A stretch of DNA of 8,474 bases from JBBTXL01 sp038062295 (GTDB lineage: Bacteria; Patescibacteriota; Minisyncoccia; GWC2-36-17; WO2-46-25): assembly GCA_038062295.1 (NCBI GenBank), contig JBBTXL010000032.1, positions 1 through 8,474 on the forward strand, written 5' to 3'. Both the position numbers and the translations under genes were made by a program. A model generated the notes under the pieces. That model was given only the letters and a program-made list of their open reading frames with translations. It did not search any database and was not told the DNA's origin. Shown piece by piece: positions 1-3,315 of this stretch (its first letter is position 1; the number at the start of each line of letters is the position of its first letter).

Positions 1-4
1 CCAT
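1..4 (-). CDS. Start of a further array gene, truncated by the window edge
   Basis: On the minus strand a strong Shine-Dalgarno (AGGAGGTGAT, plus positions about 10-19) lies just upstream of an ATG at 4-2, with 7 nt between GGAGG and the ATG. An alternative ATG at 9-7 is only 2 nt from GGAGG and overlaps the TGA stop of the gene ending at 9. Either way the next gene is translationally coupled to the 52-aa gene with no hairpin spacer between them, unlike the other array junctions. Nothing can be said about the product because only one codon is in the window. Confidence 0.4.
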
Positions 5-8
5 ACCA

Positions 9-167
9 TCACCTCCTGTTCATTGGGTTTATCCGAATCAAACTCAAATAGAATCCCATTGTTACCAACGCCGTTATGCCGGCCACAATCCCGGTAGTGA
101 TACTGTCGGAAAAAATGTAGCCGATAAATCCCCAAAACAGGCCTGCGATAAGAAGGATGGTTATCAT
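9..167 (-). CDS. Small two-helix membrane protein (52 aa), unknown function
   Basis: I do not recognise this protein. The start at 167 is chosen because GGGAGGTGTATT lies directly before the ATG; a longer reading from 233 would translate the dispersed repeat and leader motif and is rejected. The protein has two hydrophobic stretches (about residues 3-20 and 24-44) joined by a short polar turn (SDSITT), and a short basic C-terminus (NPMNRR). It is probably an inner-membrane hairpin protein with the basic tail in the cytoplasm. Its 5' side carries the array wrapper (hairpin B at 236-266, leader motif at 185-198). The next gene starts at or inside its stop codon, so the two are probably co-translated. 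Two-helix proteins this small can be phage-encoded (holin-like), toxins or subunits; nothing here decides between them. Confidence 0.65.
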   Translation of the reverse strand: MITILLIAGLFWGFIGYIFSDSITTGIVAGITALVTMGFYLSLIRINPMNRR

Positions 168-184
168 AATACACCTCCCACGTT

Positions 185-198
185 GTTTTTGAATGAAC
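185..198 (-). promoter_or_regulatory. Conserved array leader motif (gene at 9-167)
   Basis: On the minus strand this reads GTTCATTCAAAAAC, 18 nt before the start codon of the 52-aa gene. Near-copies lie at the same place before the other array genes: 579-592, 1565-1577, 1907-1919, 2334-2347, 2576-2589 and 2956-2970, with a divergent version at 3271-3286. The common core is WTTCAAAA. It does not look like a consensus -10 box. It could be a promoter element for a different sigma factor, a processing site, or part of a recombination site. Confidence 0.5.
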
Positions 199-217
199 CC
201 TTCGACTTCGCTCAGGG
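198..217. repeat. Dispersed short palindromic-type repeat (CCCTTCGAC...CTCAGGG)
   Basis: The 20-nt unit runs from CCCTTCGAC to CTCAGGG and can form an imperfect hairpin closed by CCCT/AGGG. A near-identical copy (one difference in the centre) is at 2367-2386 and a relative at 3403-3423. From general knowledge, repeats of this type occur many times in intergenic DNA of various uncultured bacterial genomes; their translated form in over-extended gene calls is the peptide EQSRR. Here it sits between hairpin B and the leader motif. Confidence 0.6.
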
Positions 218-235
218 TGAACTCCTCACCCAAAC

Positions 236-266
236 TTCAGTCCGTGAGCCAATCTCACGAACTCAA
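236..266 (-). other. Array hairpin B1
   Basis: On the minus strand TTGAGTTCGTGAG pairs with CTCACGGACTGAA around the loop ATTGG. That gives 12 of 13 positions paired, counting one U-G wobble, with a single mismatch near the base. It begins immediately after the T-run of hairpin A1. The loop matches those of the hairpins at 604-633, 1927-1956 and 3288-3315 in type. Confidence 0.65.
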
Positions 267-274
267 GAAAAGGT

Positions 275-314
275 GGGAGAGCCGCCGCGTGTTGTTTAAC
301 ACGACGGCTCTCCC
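275..314 (-). terminator. Array hairpin A1, intrinsic-terminator-like, behind the 56-aa gene
   Basis: GGGAGAGCCG pairs with CGGCTCTCCC and an inner CGTGTT pairs with AACACG across a 3x1 internal loop, with a 4-nt loop. On the minus strand the stem is followed by ACCTTTTCTT, a usable U-tract; the other side has none, so I read it as a minus-strand terminator. Positions 262-318 are identical over 57 bp to 629-685 behind the SPFH gene. Confidence 0.7.
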
Positions 315-366
315 GAAAACTTTTGCGGCTACAACAACCGGATTGCCATGTTCAGGCTGAATGATA

Positions 367-537
367 TCACCGGTCGAAACGCTCCGGTACTAACCTCTTC
401 ACATCCCCTTGCTGTTCTGCCTGCCTCTGTTCGGGAGTTTTCATGTAGTCCGAAAATACTTTATACCCTGCAATGGAGAGCATGACCACTACCACGAATG
501 CAGCGACAATTTCTACAACCTTTGTCTTGAAATTCAT
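367..537 (-). CDS. Small single-helix membrane protein (56 aa), unknown function
   Basis: I do not recognise this protein. The ATG at 537 is preceded by GGAGGGAAGGAAA, so the upstream reading from 576 (Arg/Lys-rich) is untranslated leader. It has one N-terminal hydrophobic helix (about residues 7-25) and a charged soluble tail of about 30 residues (YMKTPEQRQAEQQGDVKR), compatible with a membrane-anchored cytoplasmic or surface tail. It lies just downstream of the SPFH gene, and SPFH proteins often work with small membrane partners, but no direct link is visible. The stop is odd: other array genes with a clear hairpin behind them end 5-19 nt before it, whereas this one ends 52 nt before, and that gap stays open in another frame (GDIIQPEHGNPVVVAAKVFG). 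A frameshift or recent truncation is possible. Confidence 0.6.
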   Translation of the reverse strand: MNFKTKVVEIVAAFVVVVMLSIAGYKVFSDYMKTPEQRQAEQQGDVKRLVPERFDR

Positions 538-578
538 TTTCCTTCCCTCCTTTCGCCCAGCTTGTCGGCGCCGCATTT

Positions 579-592
579 GTTTTTGAATATAC
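579..592 (-). promoter_or_regulatory. Array leader motif (gene at 367-537)
   Basis: The minus strand reads GTATATTCAAAAAC. This copy happens to contain TATATT, the closest any array leader comes to a -10 box; TTCAAG at the end of hairpin B2 upstream is only a weak -35. An individual promoter is possible here but not convincing. Confidence 0.4.
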
Positions 593-603
593 CTACCTTC
601 ACC

Positions 604-633
604 TTGAACGCATGACCGATTTCACGCGCTCAA
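604..633 (-). other. Array hairpin B2
   Basis: On the minus strand TTGAGCGCGTGA pairs with TCATGCGTTCAA over 12 bp around the loop AATCGG. Two of the pairs are G-U wobbles that exist only in the minus-strand RNA; on the plus strand they would be A-C mismatches. This fixes the transcribed strand. It is identical to the hairpin at 1589-1618. Confidence 0.75.
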
Positions 634-641
634 GAAAAGGT

Positions 642-681
642 GGGAGAGCCGCCGCGTGTTGTTTAACACGACGGCTCTCCC
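642..681 (-). terminator. Array hairpin A2, intrinsic-terminator-like, behind the SPFH gene
   Basis: This has the same 40-nt sequence as the hairpin at 275-314. It starts 5 nt after the TAA of the SPFH gene and is followed on the minus strand by ACCTTTTCTT. Its outer flank (597-648) is identical over 52 bp to 1582-1633, so the spacer looks like a join of its two neighbours. Confidence 0.75.
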
Positions 682-686
682 GAAAG

Positions 687-1520
687 TTACTTTATGCCAA
701 CAATGGGAGCAACAGTGCCATTCGTTACTACAAATGTACAGTTGCCAGGATTTTCTCCGGAACAAACCTCTCTCTGCATTTTGATGGTTTCCAAACGCAG
801 AAATTGTTCCGGCGAAAGCTCCATTTCTTCGCGATAAGCATTATCGGCAGCCGCACGACTTAACTCCGCAGCACGCCGAGAATCTTCCGCCAGCTTTCTC
901 TGTTGTTCGGTATTGATGCGCTGCTCTTGCGTCGCGGTTTCAATCCGTTGGTTCTTAACCGAATCGGGAGGATTTGCTTTCCCAACGGTCACATCAACCA
1001 ACTGCAGAGGAAGTTTTGCATCGATGATATACTTTACCATAGCTTCTGATACCTGGCTGTCAATTTCATCGATAGCTTTGGTATCAAGAGCCGTTTCGTT
1101 CATACCATGCTTGCGCACCGCCTGACGAACACGATTGGTAAATTCTGCCTTGATGTTGTTTTCATACCAATTGGGACCAAATTTCTCCACCAGCACAACA
1201 GAATCAGTCACTTTCAACCGAATAACCGCATCGAAATCAAGCGGTACACCCTCCGAAGACATGAAGTCCTCAAAGTGGATCGGATGCTGCTGCGGTTGCA
1301 TATTGACGTATGTTATGTAAGTCGTCCACATCACATACTGCCGCCCCGTTTTGACCGGGACGGGATCGACTCCCCCATGACCGAAGATCATGGGTTTTTC
1401 GATCAACACCGCTTCGTACCCAGCATCGGGCTTCACACCAGTGACCGCAACACCGAAAAACAAAAGCCCGACAACCAGCAAGATGCCAGCCACTGTAAGA
1501 AAATTAATGAATCCTTTCAT
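687..1520 (-). CDS. SPFH/prohibitin-like membrane protein (277 aa)
   Basis: The protein has one N-terminal membrane helix (about residues 5-27), then an SPFH-type region (about 30-200) with recognisable prohibitin/HflK-like features: VTGVKPDAGYEAVLI after the helix, a middle segment with VPLDFDAVIRLKVTD, and a segment like EFTNRVRQAVRKHG leading to a region ending PLQLVDVTVGKANPP. A charged, Ala/Glu/Arg-rich stretch (about 189-235) should form the coiled coil SPFH proteins use to oligomerise into ring- or cage-like membrane assemblies. The short C-terminal tail contains Cys253 and Cys261. Start at 1520 follows AAGGAGGAAGCAC. Family members scaffold membrane microdomains or regulate membrane proteases. 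In this setting, beside several tiny membrane proteins and a ring-nuclease-like gene, a role in membrane stress or phage response is only a guess. The TAA is 5 nt from its terminator hairpin. Confidence 0.85.
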   Translation of the reverse strand: MKGFINFLTVAGILLVVGLLFFGVAVTGVKPDAGYEAVLIEKPMIFGHGGVDPVPVKTGRQYVMWTTYITYVNMQPQQHPIHFEDFMSSEGVPLDFDAVIRLKVTDSVVLVEKFGPNWYENNIKAEFTNRVRQAVRKHGMNETALDTKAIDEIDSQVSEAMVKYIIDAKLPLQLVDVTVGKANPPDSVKNQRIETATQEQRINTEQQRKLAEDSRRAAELSRAAADNAYREEMELSPEQFLRLETIKMQREVCSGENPGNCTFVVTNGTVAPIVGIK

Positions 1521-1564
1521 GTGCTTCCTCCTTGCCCGATATTTTTGCCGTCGGGAAACGGGAA

Positions 1565-1577
1565 ATTTTGAATGTGC
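1565..1577 (-). promoter_or_regulatory. Array leader motif (SPFH gene)
   Basis: The minus strand reads GCACATTCAAAAT, 44 nt before the SPFH start codon. It keeps the WTTCAAAA core; the following sequence up to the Shine-Dalgarno differs from the other leaders. Confidence 0.45.
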
Positions 1578-1588
1578 TTGTCTTCACC

Positions 1589-1618
1589 TTGAACGCATGA
1601 CCGATTTCACGCGCTCAA
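1589..1618 (-). other. Array hairpin B3
   Basis: Identical in sequence to the hairpin at 604-633: a 12-bp stem with loop AATCGG. It lies in front of the SPFH gene, while the other copy lies in front of the 56-aa gene, so two unrelated genes carry the same 5' element. Confidence 0.75.
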
Positions 1619-1624
1619 GAAAAG

Positions 1625-1656
1625 GTGGGAGAGATGTCATAGCGACATTCTCCCAC
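1625..1656 (-). terminator. Array hairpin A3, intrinsic-terminator-like, behind the zinc-protein gene
   Basis: On the minus strand GTGGGAGA pairs with TCTCCCAC and ATGTC with GACAT, with one bulged C and the loop GCTAT. It is followed by CTTTTCTT. The inner stem is unrelated in sequence to hairpins A1 and A2 although the outer GGGAGAG and flank are shared. It starts 6 nt after the gene's stop. Confidence 0.7.
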
Positions 1657-1662
1657 AAATAG

Positions 1663-1893
1663 TTATACTCTCCGCAAGGTGCGCGTGGAGAGAATTTCGC
1701 GCAGTTTCCCTTCCTGGCAGGAAACATTGCAAAATCTCCCCTTCACCTCGCCTTTGCGATTCCTCACCACAAGGTGTAACACTCCCTTGCGGATCGATTT
1801 TTGGCATCGGCGAAAGCTGCAGTAAACATATCTATCACAGCTTTCGACAAGTGCCTTTTGCCCGCGTAGGCGAAGCGTTCGTGGCACTTCCAT
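1663..1893 (-). CDS. Small Cys-rich putative zinc-binding protein (76 aa)
   Basis: I do not recognise a named family. The cysteines are Cys19, Cys25, Cys30, Cys55 and Cys59. The pattern YCSFRRC ... RFCNVSC (C-x4-C, about 24 residues, then FC-x3-C) looks like a compact treble-clef or TRASH/FCS-type zinc site, with Cys25/Cys30 and Cys55/Cys59 as likely ligands. A short beta-hairpin (GVLHLVVRNRKGEVKGR) sits between the two halves, as in such folds. The protein is strongly basic (many Arg/Lys), which would suit nucleic-acid binding or an RNA/ribosome partner. The start at 1893 follows GGGGGTGATGAAGC; the ATG at 1900 is in another frame and too close to the Shine-Dalgarno. It is flanked by hairpins at 1925-1956 and 1625-1656. 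The zinc role is inferred from cysteine spacing only. Confidence 0.7.
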   Translation of the reverse strand: MEVPRTLRLRGQKALVESCDRYVYCSFRRCQKSIRKGVLHLVVRNRKGEVKGRFCNVSCQEGKLREILSTRTLRRV

Positions 1894-1906
1894 GCTTCAT
1901 CACCCC

Positions 1907-1919
1907 CTTTTGAATGTGC
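1907..1919 (-). promoter_or_regulatory. Array leader motif (zinc-protein gene)
   Basis: The minus strand reads GCACATTCAAAAG, directly abutting the GGGGGTGAT ribosome-binding site. This is the shortest leader in the array. Confidence 0.45.
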
Positions 1920-1926
1920 TCTTGGC

Positions 1927-1956
1927 TTGAACGCGCGACCAAATTCGTGCGTTCAA
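1927..1956 (-). other. Array hairpin B4
   Basis: On the minus strand TTGAACGCACGA pairs with TCGCGCGTTCAA around the loop ATTTGG: 11 pairs and one A-C mismatch. Compared with the hairpin at 604-633, one inner pair has changed from U-A to C-G on both arms, and a G-U near the base has become A-U. These are compensatory changes that support a selected structure. Confidence 0.7.
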
Positions 1957-1962
1957 GAAAGA

Positions 1963-1999
1963 GGGGAAATTGTGCGCGATGTTTTGCGAACAACTCCCC
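1963..1999 (-). terminator. Array hairpin A4, intrinsic-terminator-like, behind the DUF1874 gene
   Basis: On the minus strand GGGGAGTTGTTCGC pairs with GCGCACAATTTCCCC, with one mismatch, a G-U pair and a small bulge, around an 8-nt loop, followed by TCTTTCTT. It starts 5 nt after the TAA. Hairpin B4 follows at once. Confidence 0.65.
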
Positions 2000-2004
2000 A
2001 AAAG

Positions 2005-2316
2005 TTAGTTGATCTTGGCAAGGAGCCATTGAATTGCGGCTCCTTCCGGAAGGGTTTTGCATCCTTCCGGCAAGCGCGGGCCTCGGTACTGTCCCACTAG
2101 GATTTCCTCCCCCCTTTTCAGGGAGATGGTAACCCGGTTGGGCGCAACCGGGACGCCGAGCACCGCGGAAAAAACCGCAGCGGTGTCAGTATGCCCGACG
2201 GCGGATTCTGCGCCCGCCGCGAGCTTCCTCGCTTGGTCAATCCCAATCTCCTCAATATATATGGTGGCTGGATACTCCACCACCATGTTGAGCGACAAAG
2301 AATTGATGATTTTCAC
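2005..2316 (-). CDS. DUF1874 / STIV-B116-like protein, candidate cA4 ring nuclease (AcrIII-1/Crn2-like)
   Basis: The 103-aa protein has the layout of the DUF1874 family (PF08960): an N-terminal strand (INSLSLNMVV), the segment ESAVGHTDTAAVFSAVLGV (family pattern SAIGHxxTAxxxSxLLG), PNRVTISLKRGEEILVGQ, and a terminal RGPRLPEGC-type motif. Family members AcrIII-1 (viral) and Crn2 (cellular) are known to cleave the second messenger cyclic tetra-adenylate and so switch off type III CRISPR signalling. Their key His sits in the GH motif and Arg/Glu in the later R-x2-E motif; the counterparts here are His42, Arg81 and Glu84. The length is typical. The start is GTG at 2316, behind GGAGGTGATTAC; upstream in-frame sequence translates the dispersed repeat and is non-coding. 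No type III CRISPR genes are in the window, so it could be an anti-CRISPR, a cellular ring nuclease, or a relative with another role. Confidence 0.85.
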   Translation of the reverse strand: MKIINSLSLNMVVEYPATIYIEEIGIDQARKLAAGAESAVGHTDTAAVFSAVLGVPVAPNRVTISLKRGEEILVGQYRGPRLPEGCKTLPEGAAIQWLLAKIN

Positions 2317-2333
2317 GTAATCACCTCCTCTTG

Positions 2334-2347
2334 GTTTTTGAAAGAAC
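2334..2347 (-). promoter_or_regulatory. Array leader motif (DUF1874 gene)
   Basis: The minus strand reads GTTCTTTCAAAAAC, one base different from the copy at 185-198, 17 nt before the GTG start. Confidence 0.5.
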
Positions 2348-2359
2348 TTCCCTTCTTCT

Positions 2360-2405
2360 GAACTCACCCTTCGACTTTGCTCAGGGCAAGCCAAACGATG
2401 AGCTC
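2360..2405 (-). other. Array hairpin B5, with a dispersed repeat in its loop
   Basis: On the minus strand GAGCTCATC pairs with GGTGAGTTC (9 bp, two of them G-U). The loop is 28 nt instead of 5-6. It begins with GTTTGG, resembling the loops of the other B hairpins, and continues into the CCCTGAG...GAAGGG repeat (2367-2386). The repeat may have inserted into an ordinary B hairpin. Confidence 0.5.
2367..2386. repeat. Dispersed short palindromic-type repeat, second copy
   Basis: Differs from the copy at 198-217 by a single base in the centre. Both copies lie between the start of hairpin B and the leader motif of a minus-strand gene. Confidence 0.6.
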
Positions 2406-2413
2406 GGAAAAGA

Positions 2414-2473
2414 GGAGGTATGGCTGGCTTCGCAGTGCGAAATCCTGCCTTTTGATATATTGGCTGTACCTCC
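2414..2473 (-). terminator. Branched hairpin A5 upstream of the DUF1874 gene
   Basis: GGAGGTA pairs with TACCTCC at the ends of a 60-nt unit; inside, TTCGC pairs with GCGAA around ACT, and GGC/GCC flank that hairpin. On the minus strand the stem is followed by TCTTTTCC. It occupies the place of hairpin A in the wrapper but has no recognisable gene in front of it. Confidence 0.45.
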
Positions 2474-2597
2474 ACAGCCGTAGCTTCTGGCCTAACGGGC
2501 AAAGCTTTTGCCCGTATCCCGCAGTCAAAGCCATCAACTAATTTGACGGCCGCACCGCAGAATTCGAAGCGGCGTTTGTTTGAAAGAACTGCCCAAA
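2474..2597. other. Geneless stretch inside the array (leader motif without a gene)
   Basis: Part of the 417 bp between the DUF1874 gene and the 67-aa gene. On the minus strand a leader motif (GTTCTTTCAAACAA, 2576-2589) follows hairpin B5', but no Shine-Dalgarno and start codon come after it. About 90 nt of unique sequence follow, with one small hairpin (CGGGCAAA/TTTGCCCG, 2497-2515), before hairpin A5. It may be a cassette that lost its gene, or one whose product is a non-coding RNA. I see no coding signal. Confidence 0.4.
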
Positions 2598-2634
2598 CTC
2601 TAGCTCATCATTCAAAAGGAATGACAAGCTTGAG
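2598..2634 (-). other. Array hairpin B5' (second B-type hairpin of the geneless unit)
   Basis: On the minus strand CTCAAGCTTGTCATTC pairs with GAATGATGAGCTAGAG over 15 of 16 positions, including two G-U pairs of opposite orientation, around the loop CTTTT. It follows the U-tract of the hairpin at 2640-2658, as B hairpins do elsewhere. The loop lacks the ATTGG motif. Confidence 0.6.
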
Positions 2635-2639
2635 AAAGG

Positions 2640-2658
2640 GGGCAAGATTTTCTTGCCC
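2640..2658 (-). terminator. Hairpin A5', intrinsic-terminator-like
   Basis: GGGCAAG pairs with CTTGCCC around a 5-nt loop; on the minus strand it is followed by CCTTTCTC. It ends the transcript unit of the 67-aa gene. Confidence 0.55.
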
Positions 2659-2680
2659 ACTCATTTTTCCGTTCCCAGGA

Positions 2681-2718
2681 CGCTGATGTTTCAGCGACCC
2701 GGCCACCCTTGAGGTGGC
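2681..2718 (-). other. Two further hairpins in the 3' region of the 67-aa gene
   Basis: On the minus strand GCCACC/GGTGGC (2702-2718, 5-nt loop) comes first, then CGCTGA/TCAGCG (2681-2696, loop AACA). With the terminator-like hairpin at 2640-2658 they make a structured 3' region of about 95 nt after the stop at 2734. No other array gene has this. It could be RNA stabilisation or a separate small RNA. Confidence 0.45.
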
Positions 2719-2733
2719 AGTTCGCCTGACCGG

Positions 2734-2937
2734 TTAACGTTGTTCCCGATACTGGGCAACAACGTCCCACACAAACTGCGGGAGCATGGCGGCGATGAAC
2801 AGCGTACACGCTATCATCGCCATGCCAATTCCGATCCAGAACATCGTGGCATTATTCAAATAAACGCCAGTCAGTTCCACAATCGCGGCTGGTGCTAAGG
2901 CAGCGATCAAGGCGGCAACTTTCGCCTGGATAGTCAT
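2734..2937 (-). CDS. Small two-helix membrane protein (67 aa), unknown function
   Basis: I do not recognise this protein. The ATG at 2937 sits behind a textbook GAGGAGGTGATTGC; a longer reading from 3054 runs through the upstream hairpins and is rejected. It has two hydrophobic helices (about residues 6-24 and 31-52), the second rich in Met/Gly/Ala/Ile (FWIGIGMAMIACTLFIAAML), followed by a short amphipathic charged tail (PQFVWDVVAQYREQR). The connecting loop LTGVYLNNAT is polar. Topology and size resemble holins and other small phage or toxin-type membrane proteins, but also many uncharacterised small proteins; that resemblance is weak evidence. It is wrapped by hairpin B6 and leader motif upstream and by an unusually long structured 3' region downstream. 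Confidence 0.7.
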   Translation of the reverse strand: MTIQAKVAALIAALAPAAIVELTGVYLNNATMFWIGIGMAMIACTLFIAAMLPQFVWDVVAQYREQR

Positions 2938-2955
2938 GCAATCACCTCCTCTCGA

Positions 2956-2970
2956 TTGTTTTGAATGAAC
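2956..2970 (-). promoter_or_regulatory. Array leader motif (67-aa gene)
   Basis: The minus strand reads GTTCATTCAAAACAA, matching the copy at 185-198 over its first 12 bases, 18 nt before the ATG. Confidence 0.5.
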
Positions 2971-2977
2971 TCTCACT

Positions 2978-3011
2978 TTGAACTTACCAACACAATTACT
3001 GATAAGCTCAA
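2978..3011 (-). other. Array hairpin B6
   Basis: On the minus strand TTGAGCTTATCA pairs with TGGTAAGTTCAA over all 12 positions, two of them G-U wobbles on the minus-strand RNA only, around a 10-nt loop. The base of the stem (TTGAGC / GTTCAA) is the same as in the hairpin at 604-633, while the inner six pairs are different and still complementary. Confidence 0.75.
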
Positions 3012-3019
3012 AAAAGAGT

Positions 3020-3044
3020 GGAAGTTTTTGTTTGAGAAACTTCC
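3020..3044 (-). terminator. Array hairpin A6, intrinsic terminator behind the 66-aa gene
   Basis: GGAAGTTT pairs with AAACTTCC around a 9-nt loop; on the minus strand ACTCTTTTTT follows, the best U-tract in the array. It starts 19 nt after the stop of the 66-aa gene. Confidence 0.75.
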
Positions 3045-3063
3045 GAAAACTCATTTCCGAACA

Positions 3064-3264
3064 TCAGCGGATTATTGCAATAAACGCAAATTGAATAAAC
3101 TCGATTGCGCATATGCAAAATAAAAATCCGACAACAAATGTAAATGGTGCCATCAGTATTCCAACGGCATCATATATGGAAGAAAGAACAACTGTAACTC
3201 CACAAAGAACTGCCGCCAATAGGATCCACCACGGCAATCCTGTAATGAAATTTACAATTTCCAT
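3064..3264 (-). CDS. Small two-helix membrane protein (66 aa), first gene of the array
   Basis: I do not recognise this protein. The start at 3264 follows AAAGGAGAAAAAG. It is almost wholly hydrophobic, with helices at about residues 12-31 (ILLAAVLCGVTVVLSSI) and 37-64 (a long Phe/Ile/Cys-rich stretch), a short YDAVG turn, and just one basic residue at the C-terminus. Three Cys lie in or near the helices. It is the first gene after the array promoter and leader, so probably the most highly expressed. It is similar in size and layout to the 52-aa and 67-aa proteins, but I see no sequence similarity among them. The function is unknown. Confidence 0.65.
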   Translation of the reverse strand: MEIVNFITGLPWWILLAAVLCGVTVVLSSIYDAVGILMAPFTFVVGFLFCICAIEFIQFAFIAIIR

Positions 3265-3287
3265 CTTTTTCTCCTTTCAAAGAGCTG

Positions 3288-3315
3288 CTTTCCGACCGCC
3301 CAATGCGATGGAAAG
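3288..3315 (-). other. Array hairpin B8
   Basis: On the minus strand CTTTCCATCGC pairs with GCGGTCGGAAAG around the loop ATTGG: 11 pairs with one bulged C and one U-G. The stem sequence is unrelated to the other B hairpins but the loop is the same as that at 236-266. It sits between the long hairpin and the Shine-Dalgarno of the 66-aa gene. Confidence 0.6.

Noticed and set aside
275..681. GTTAAAC/GTTTAAC in hairpins A1 and A2 as an integron attC core
   Set aside because: It fits the GTTRRRY pattern but lies in the hairpin loop, occurs only in the two identical copies, and no paired R/L boxes or integrase are present.
612..1662. Plus-strand ORFs opposite the SPFH gene and spacers
   Set aside because: They lack ribosome-binding sites and known motifs, and the minus-strand frame encodes a recognisable SPFH protein.
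2317..2502. N-terminal extension of the DUF1874 protein
   Set aside because: The extension translates a hairpin, the dispersed repeat (peptide EQSRR) and the leader motif; a perfect Shine-Dalgarno precedes the GTG at 2316.
2364..2534. 56-codon minus-strand ORF beginning MALTAGYG
   Set aside because: No Shine-Dalgarno; it reads straight through the branched hairpin and the dispersed repeat.
236..3011. Regularly repeated palindromes that might be a CRISPR array
   Set aside because: The repeats are far apart, differ in length and stem sequence, and enclose genes with Shine-Dalgarno sites; there are no uniform spacers and no cas genes.
2938..3054. 39-codon N-terminal extension of the 67-aa membrane protein
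   Set aside because: It covers hairpins A6 and B6 and the leader motif; GGAGGTGATTGC fixes the start at 2937.
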